Origin: Burkholderiales bacterium
GTDB taxonomy: Bacteria > Pseudomonadota > Gammaproteobacteria > Burkholderiales > Casimicrobiaceae
Assembly: GCA_015075645.1 (NCBI GenBank)
Contig: JABTUF010000001.1
Coordinates: 248,001 to 312,000 of the forward strand
Direction of reading: 5' to 3'
Length of the DNA: 64,000 bases
The notes under the pieces are model-generated. The model saw only the letters and a program-made list of their open reading frames with translations. It was not told the origin of the DNA and did no database searches. Position numbers and translations under genes: made by a program. Shown here piece by piece: positions 61,220 to 64,000 of this stretch (its first letter is position 1; the number at the start of each line of letters is the position of its first letter).

Positions 61220-62188
61220 CTATTCAGCCTTGATGCCGGCGGCCTTGATGAGCTTGCCGAACCGCTCGAACTCGGCGCGGTTCATCGCGGCGAATTCGTC
61301 GACCGTGAGGGTCCCGGGCTCACCGCCGAGGCCCTTCAATCGCGCCTGGACGTCGGGGAGCGCGAGCGCGCGCTTCAACTCCGCCGCGAGACGCTCGATG
61401 ACCGGCTTCGGCGTGCCGCCGGTGACGAACAATCCGTACCACGTCGTCATCTCGGCCGACGGGTAGCCGGCTTCGGCGATCGTCGGCACGTTCGGAAGCT
61501 CGGCCGAGCGTTGCGGCGAAGTCACGGCGAGCGGGCGGAAGCGCCCCGCCTTGATCTGCGACATCGCCGACGAGGTCGTGTCGAACATCATCTCGACGTT
61601 GCCACCGAGGATGTCGACGTGCGCCTGGCTCGATCCCTTGTACGGCACGTGCACGGTCTTGATGCCCGCGGCGAGATTGAACGCCTCGCCGGCGATGTGC
61701 TGCGTGCTGCCGACGCCCGACGACGCGAAGCGGATTTCGCCCGGCTTCGACTTCGCCAGCGCGACCAGTTCCTTCACGTCCTTCGCCGGCACCTTCTCGC
61801 CGACGACGAGCACGTTCGGGACGACGACGACGAGGCCGACCGGCGCGAGGTCCTTCAGCGGGTCGTAGGCGAGCTTCAGCATGTGCGGCGCGATCGCCTG
61901 TCCGGTGTTGGTCGCGACGAGCAGCGTGTAGCCGTCGGCGGGAGCCTTCGCGGTGAGATCGGCGGCGATGGTGTTCGACGCTCCGGGCCGGTTCTCGACG
62001 ACGAACGGCTGCTTGAACGCCTCGGCGAACTTCTCGCCCAGCATCCGGGCGATGACGTCGGTGCCGCCGCCGGCGCTCGCGCCGACCATGATGCGGACCG
62101 GACGCGAAGGCCAGGCGTCCTGGGCGACTGCGGGGACCGCGAAAACGGCAGCGGCAAGCGCGGCGGCGAAGACTCGGATCCTGCTCAC
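61220..62188 (-). CDS. Tripartite tricarboxylate transporter substrate-binding protein (Bug family)
   Basis: 322-aa periplasmic receptor with a signal peptide (about 1-23, ending PAVAQ) and the Bug pattern: WPSRPVRIMVGASAGGGTDV, GQPFVVENRPG-like QPFVVENRPGASN, ADGYTLLVATN and PYKGSSQAHVDILGGNVEMM. The start was set at GTG 62188 because GGAGG at 62200-62196 is 7 nt away. The ATG at 62194 is only 1 nt from it. No TctA/TctB membrane genes are near, as is usual for the many orphan Bug receptors. The ligand is probably a carboxylate. Confidence 0.92.
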   Translation of the reverse strand: MSRIRVFAAALAAAVFAVPAVAQDAWPSRPVRIMVGASAGGGTDVIARMLGEKFAEAFKQPFVVENRPGASNTIAADLTAKAPADGYTLLVATNTGQAIAPHMLKLAYDPLKDLAPVGLVVVVPNVLVVGEKVPAKDVKELVALAKSKPGEIRFASSGVGSTQHIAGEAFNLAAGIKTVHVPYKGSSQAHVDILGGNVEMMFDTTSSAMSQIKAGRFRPLAVTSPQRSAELPNVPTIAEAGYPSAEMTTWYGLFVTGGTPKPVIERLAAELKRALALPDVQARLKGLGGEPGTLTVDEFAAMNRAEFERFGKLIKAAGIKAE

Positions 62189-62304
62189 GGGCATTCCTCC
62201 TGCTGGCCGCGTCGTCCGGCCGGACGCGGATCGGCCGGTCATTGTGCGATCGGACCTGTGATAACCGCCAATCGCGTTTGCCTATGTTGTGATAGCCTGT
62301 TGGA

Positions 62305-63237
62305 ATGTCCCTGCCCATCGCCGTGGCGAGCCGCCTGCGCGTGCGGCACCTCGCACTGGCCGTCGCGCTCGACACCCACCGCAGCCTGCGCCGCGCGGCC
62401 GCGGACATCGCACTGACCCAGCCCGCGGCGACCAAGCTACTCCACGACCTCGAGGATGCGCTGGGCGCGCGCCTGTTCGAGCGCCACGCCTGGGGCATGT
62501 CGCCCACGCCGCACGGCGAGACGCTGCTGCGTCACGCGCGCGGCATCCTCCACGACCTCGCGCAGGCGCACGCCGACATCGCGGCCGAGCGCGAGGGGCG
62601 GCAGGGGTCGCTGCGCGTCGGCGGCGTGACCGGCTCGGTGCCCACGCTCGTCGCGCCGGCGATCCGCGCGCTGCGCGAGCGGCACCCGCGCGTGCGCATC
62701 TACGCGCTCGTCAACACCAGCGAGGTGCTGCTGGAGGCGCTGCGGCGCGGCGAAATCACCGTGGCGGTGACGCCGCGCCCACCCGACGACGACCTCGCGG
62801 GCCTCGAGACCCGGCCGCTCGCCGACGAACCGCTCACCGTCGTCGCGCGCGCCGCGCATCCGCTGGCCCGTCGTCGTGCCATCGCGCTCGCCGCGCTCGC
62901 CGGGGCCACCTGGATCGTGCCGCCGGCGGGAAGCCCGCTGCGCCGGGACTTCGACACGCTGCACGCGGCGGCCGGCAACCGTCCGCCGACCGACCTGATC
63001 GAGACCGTGTCGATCGTGGCGACGCTCGCGTTGCTGCAGGCGACCGACGCGCTGTCGCTCCTGCCGCTCGGACTCGCGCGGCACTACGAGGCGCCGGGCA
63101 TGATCGCGCGGCTCGCGGTGCCGCTCACCGGCGCCGGAACACGCTACGAGATCATGACGCGCGAAGGTCGCGGCCTCGCGCCGGCGGCGAGCGCGTTCGT
63201 CGATACCGTGGCCGCGCTCGCGCAGCGCAGCGGGTGA
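62305..63237 (+). CDS. LysR-family regulator divergent from the Bug receptor gene
   Basis: 310-aa LysR-type regulator. The HTH at about 18-42 reads HRSLRRAAADIALTQPAATK, followed by a linker helix and the effector domain from about 95 (GSLRVGGVTGSVPTLVAPAI). It is divergent from the receptor gene across 116 bp. TGTGATA occurs there at two places near 62258 and 62286, possibly LysR half-sites. It probably controls the receptor and pdxA genes in response to their substrate. Confidence 0.9.
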   Translation: MSLPIAVASRLRVRHLALAVALDTHRSLRRAAADIALTQPAATKLLHDLEDALGARLFERHAWGMSPTPHGETLLRHARGILHDLAQAHADIAAEREGRQGSLRVGGVTGSVPTLVAPAIRALRERHPRVRIYALVNTSEVLLEALRRGEITVAVTPRPPDDDLAGLETRPLADEPLTVVARAAHPLARRRAIALAALAGATWIVPPAGSPLRRDFDTLHAAAGNRPPTDLIETVSIVATLALLQATDALSLLPLGLARHYEAPGMIARLAVPLTGAGTRYEIMTREGRGLAPAASAFVDTVAALAQRSG

Positions 63238-63265
63238 GCGGCGAGCGCCGGAACGTCCGGCGCCC

Positions 63266-63760
63266 CTAGGCGTCCTCGGACGGCTCCTGCCCGTGCGTGC
63301 CCAGCCTGCCGAGGTAGAAGGTCAGCGCGACGATCATGAGCGCGAGCGCGGCGCCGAACGACAGGAGGTCGCTCGAGCCGTCCCAGGCGACCGCCTCGCG
63401 CAGGAACAGCACCGCGAGCACGGCGATCACCACGCTCACGAGGTGCCCCTTGAGGTCGTCCAGGTTCTCGATGCGCAGCCATTTCGGCAGCGGAAGCTTG
63501 TCGTCGACGAACAGCGCATAGAGGCCGAGGCTGATGATGTAGAGCGCGATCGCGATCAGGAAGACGTCGACCGCCTCGATCAACCCGACGGCGAAGAGCT
63601 TCGCGGCCTTCGCCGAGAAATCGGCGGCCCGCCACGCGCCGCCGACCGAGGCTCCGATGACGATCGCCTCGTAGACGATCAACGCGGAGGATCCGATGAA
63701 GGTTCCGGCGACCGCGATCAGCGTGAAGAATCGGCTCGACGTGAGTACCCTGCGCAGCAT
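63266..63760 (-). CDS. YqhA/UPF0114-family membrane protein
   Basis: 164-aa inner-membrane protein with three or four helices (about 12-33, 56-82, 106-124, 133-149). The conserved charged loop is LFVDDKLPLPKWLRIENLDD with LKGHLVSVV, matching the UPF0114/YqhA pattern. Function unknown. It converges with the LysR gene and is transcribed after the Gre-factor gene. Confidence 0.85.
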   Translation of the reverse strand: MLRRVLTSSRFFTLIAVAGTFIGSSALIVYEAIVIGASVGGAWRAADFSAKAAKLFAVGLIEAVDVFLIAIALYIISLGLYALFVDDKLPLPKWLRIENLDDLKGHLVSVVIAVLAVLFLREAVAWDGSSDLLSFGAALALMIVALTFYLGRLGTHGQEPSEDA

Positions 63761-63803
63761 TCGGTCACCTCCCCGGTTTGCGGCCGGCGCGTCCAGGCCC
63801 GGT

Positions 63804-64000
63804 TCAGCCGTAGCGAACGGCGACGATCGCGTAGGCGCGCGAACCGCCGGGGGCCTCGACCACGACGCTGTCGCCTTCGCGCTTGCCGATCAGCGCGCGC
63901 GCGAGCGGCGAGGACACCGACACCTTGCGGTCGCGGACGTCCGCCTCGTCGTCGCCGACGATCTGCCAGAGGCGCTGCTCGCCGGAATCCTCGTCCTCGA
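63804..64000 (-). CDS. Transcription elongation factor GreA/GreB, C-terminal part (cut by window edge)
   Basis: The minus strand encodes the last 64 or so residues of a Gre factor. It contains LWQIVGDDEADVRDRKVSV, SSPLARALIGKREGDSVVVE and APGGSRAYAIVAVRYG before the stop at 63804. This is the FKBP-like domain that docks on RNA polymerase; the coiled coil that reactivates backtracked polymerase lies beyond the window. GreB is a little more likely than GreA given DDEADVRDRK, but this is not decisive. Confidence 0.85.
   Translation of the reverse strand, partial: EDEDSGEQRLWQIVGDDEADVRDRKVSVSSPLARALIGKREGDSVVVEAPGGSRAYAIVAVRYG

Overview
The window is very GC-rich (roughly 70% by eye) and densely packed, with many 4-bp ATGA or GTGA gene overlaps. 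Gene content points to a betaproteobacterium close to the Burkholderiales. The signs are a cysE-iscR-iscS cluster beside trmJ and suhB, an rlmE-ftsH-folP-glmM core cluster, a Bug-type tripartite tricarboxylate receptor, a membrane-bound formate dehydrogenase locus with its molybdenum-cofactor genes, and a GC-rich intergenic repeat that I associate with this order from memory.

Layout. 1-6.3 kb: Fe-S/cysteine genes (iscS, iscR with an IscR-type operator, cysE), an alpha/beta hydrolase, a DUF3667 protein, trmJ and suhB. 6.4-14.8 kb: an exported subtilase, then a tight minus-strand operon in the order CHASE2 adenylate cyclase, FecR-domain protein, and two tandem Tat-exported caspase-like proteases. 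The two protease genes share a nearly identical tract of about 760 bp. 14.9-17 kb: tRNA-Ser(CGA) with a duplicated 3' end, then MarR and LysR regulators. 17-32 kb: a formate dehydrogenase operon on the minus strand (DUF3305, DUF3306, polyferredoxin, TorD-like chaperone, Tat-target protein, alpha, beta, lipoprotein, cytochrome b, small exported protein). It diverges from moaA-fdhD-GFA-mobA-moeA-chrA, so enzyme, chaperones, sulfur-transfer factor and cofactor synthesis sit together.

32-38 kb: a glycine-zipper membrane protein, an AttEFGH-like ABC exporter operon, a Tat-targeted MsrB and a DUF202 protein. 38-46 kb: relA, a small monooxygenase-like gene, a decayed HigA-like gene, then glmM, folP, ftsH and rlmE. 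46-54 kb: an eight-haem cytochrome with TPRs, a DUF2950/DUF3300 pair, a patatin-like lipoprotein gene broken by two apparent frameshifts, a membrane protein and an MltF-like transglycosylase. 54-64 kb: a sulfatase with a divergent LysR gene, a HAD lipoprotein, yhbY with a long basic tail, SH3 and M23 envelope proteins, a pdxA-like gene with a Bug receptor and divergent LysR gene, a YqhA-like protein and the 3' end of a Gre factor.

The best candidate for an undescribed system is the CHASE2-cyclase/FecR/twin-caspase operon (8.7-14.75 kb). Its sensor and effector domains appear to lie outside the cytoplasm while the cyclase is cytoplasmic. No stretch longer than 300 bases lacks a gene or a described repeat. 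No CRISPR array, rRNA, intact insertion sequence or prophage was seen.
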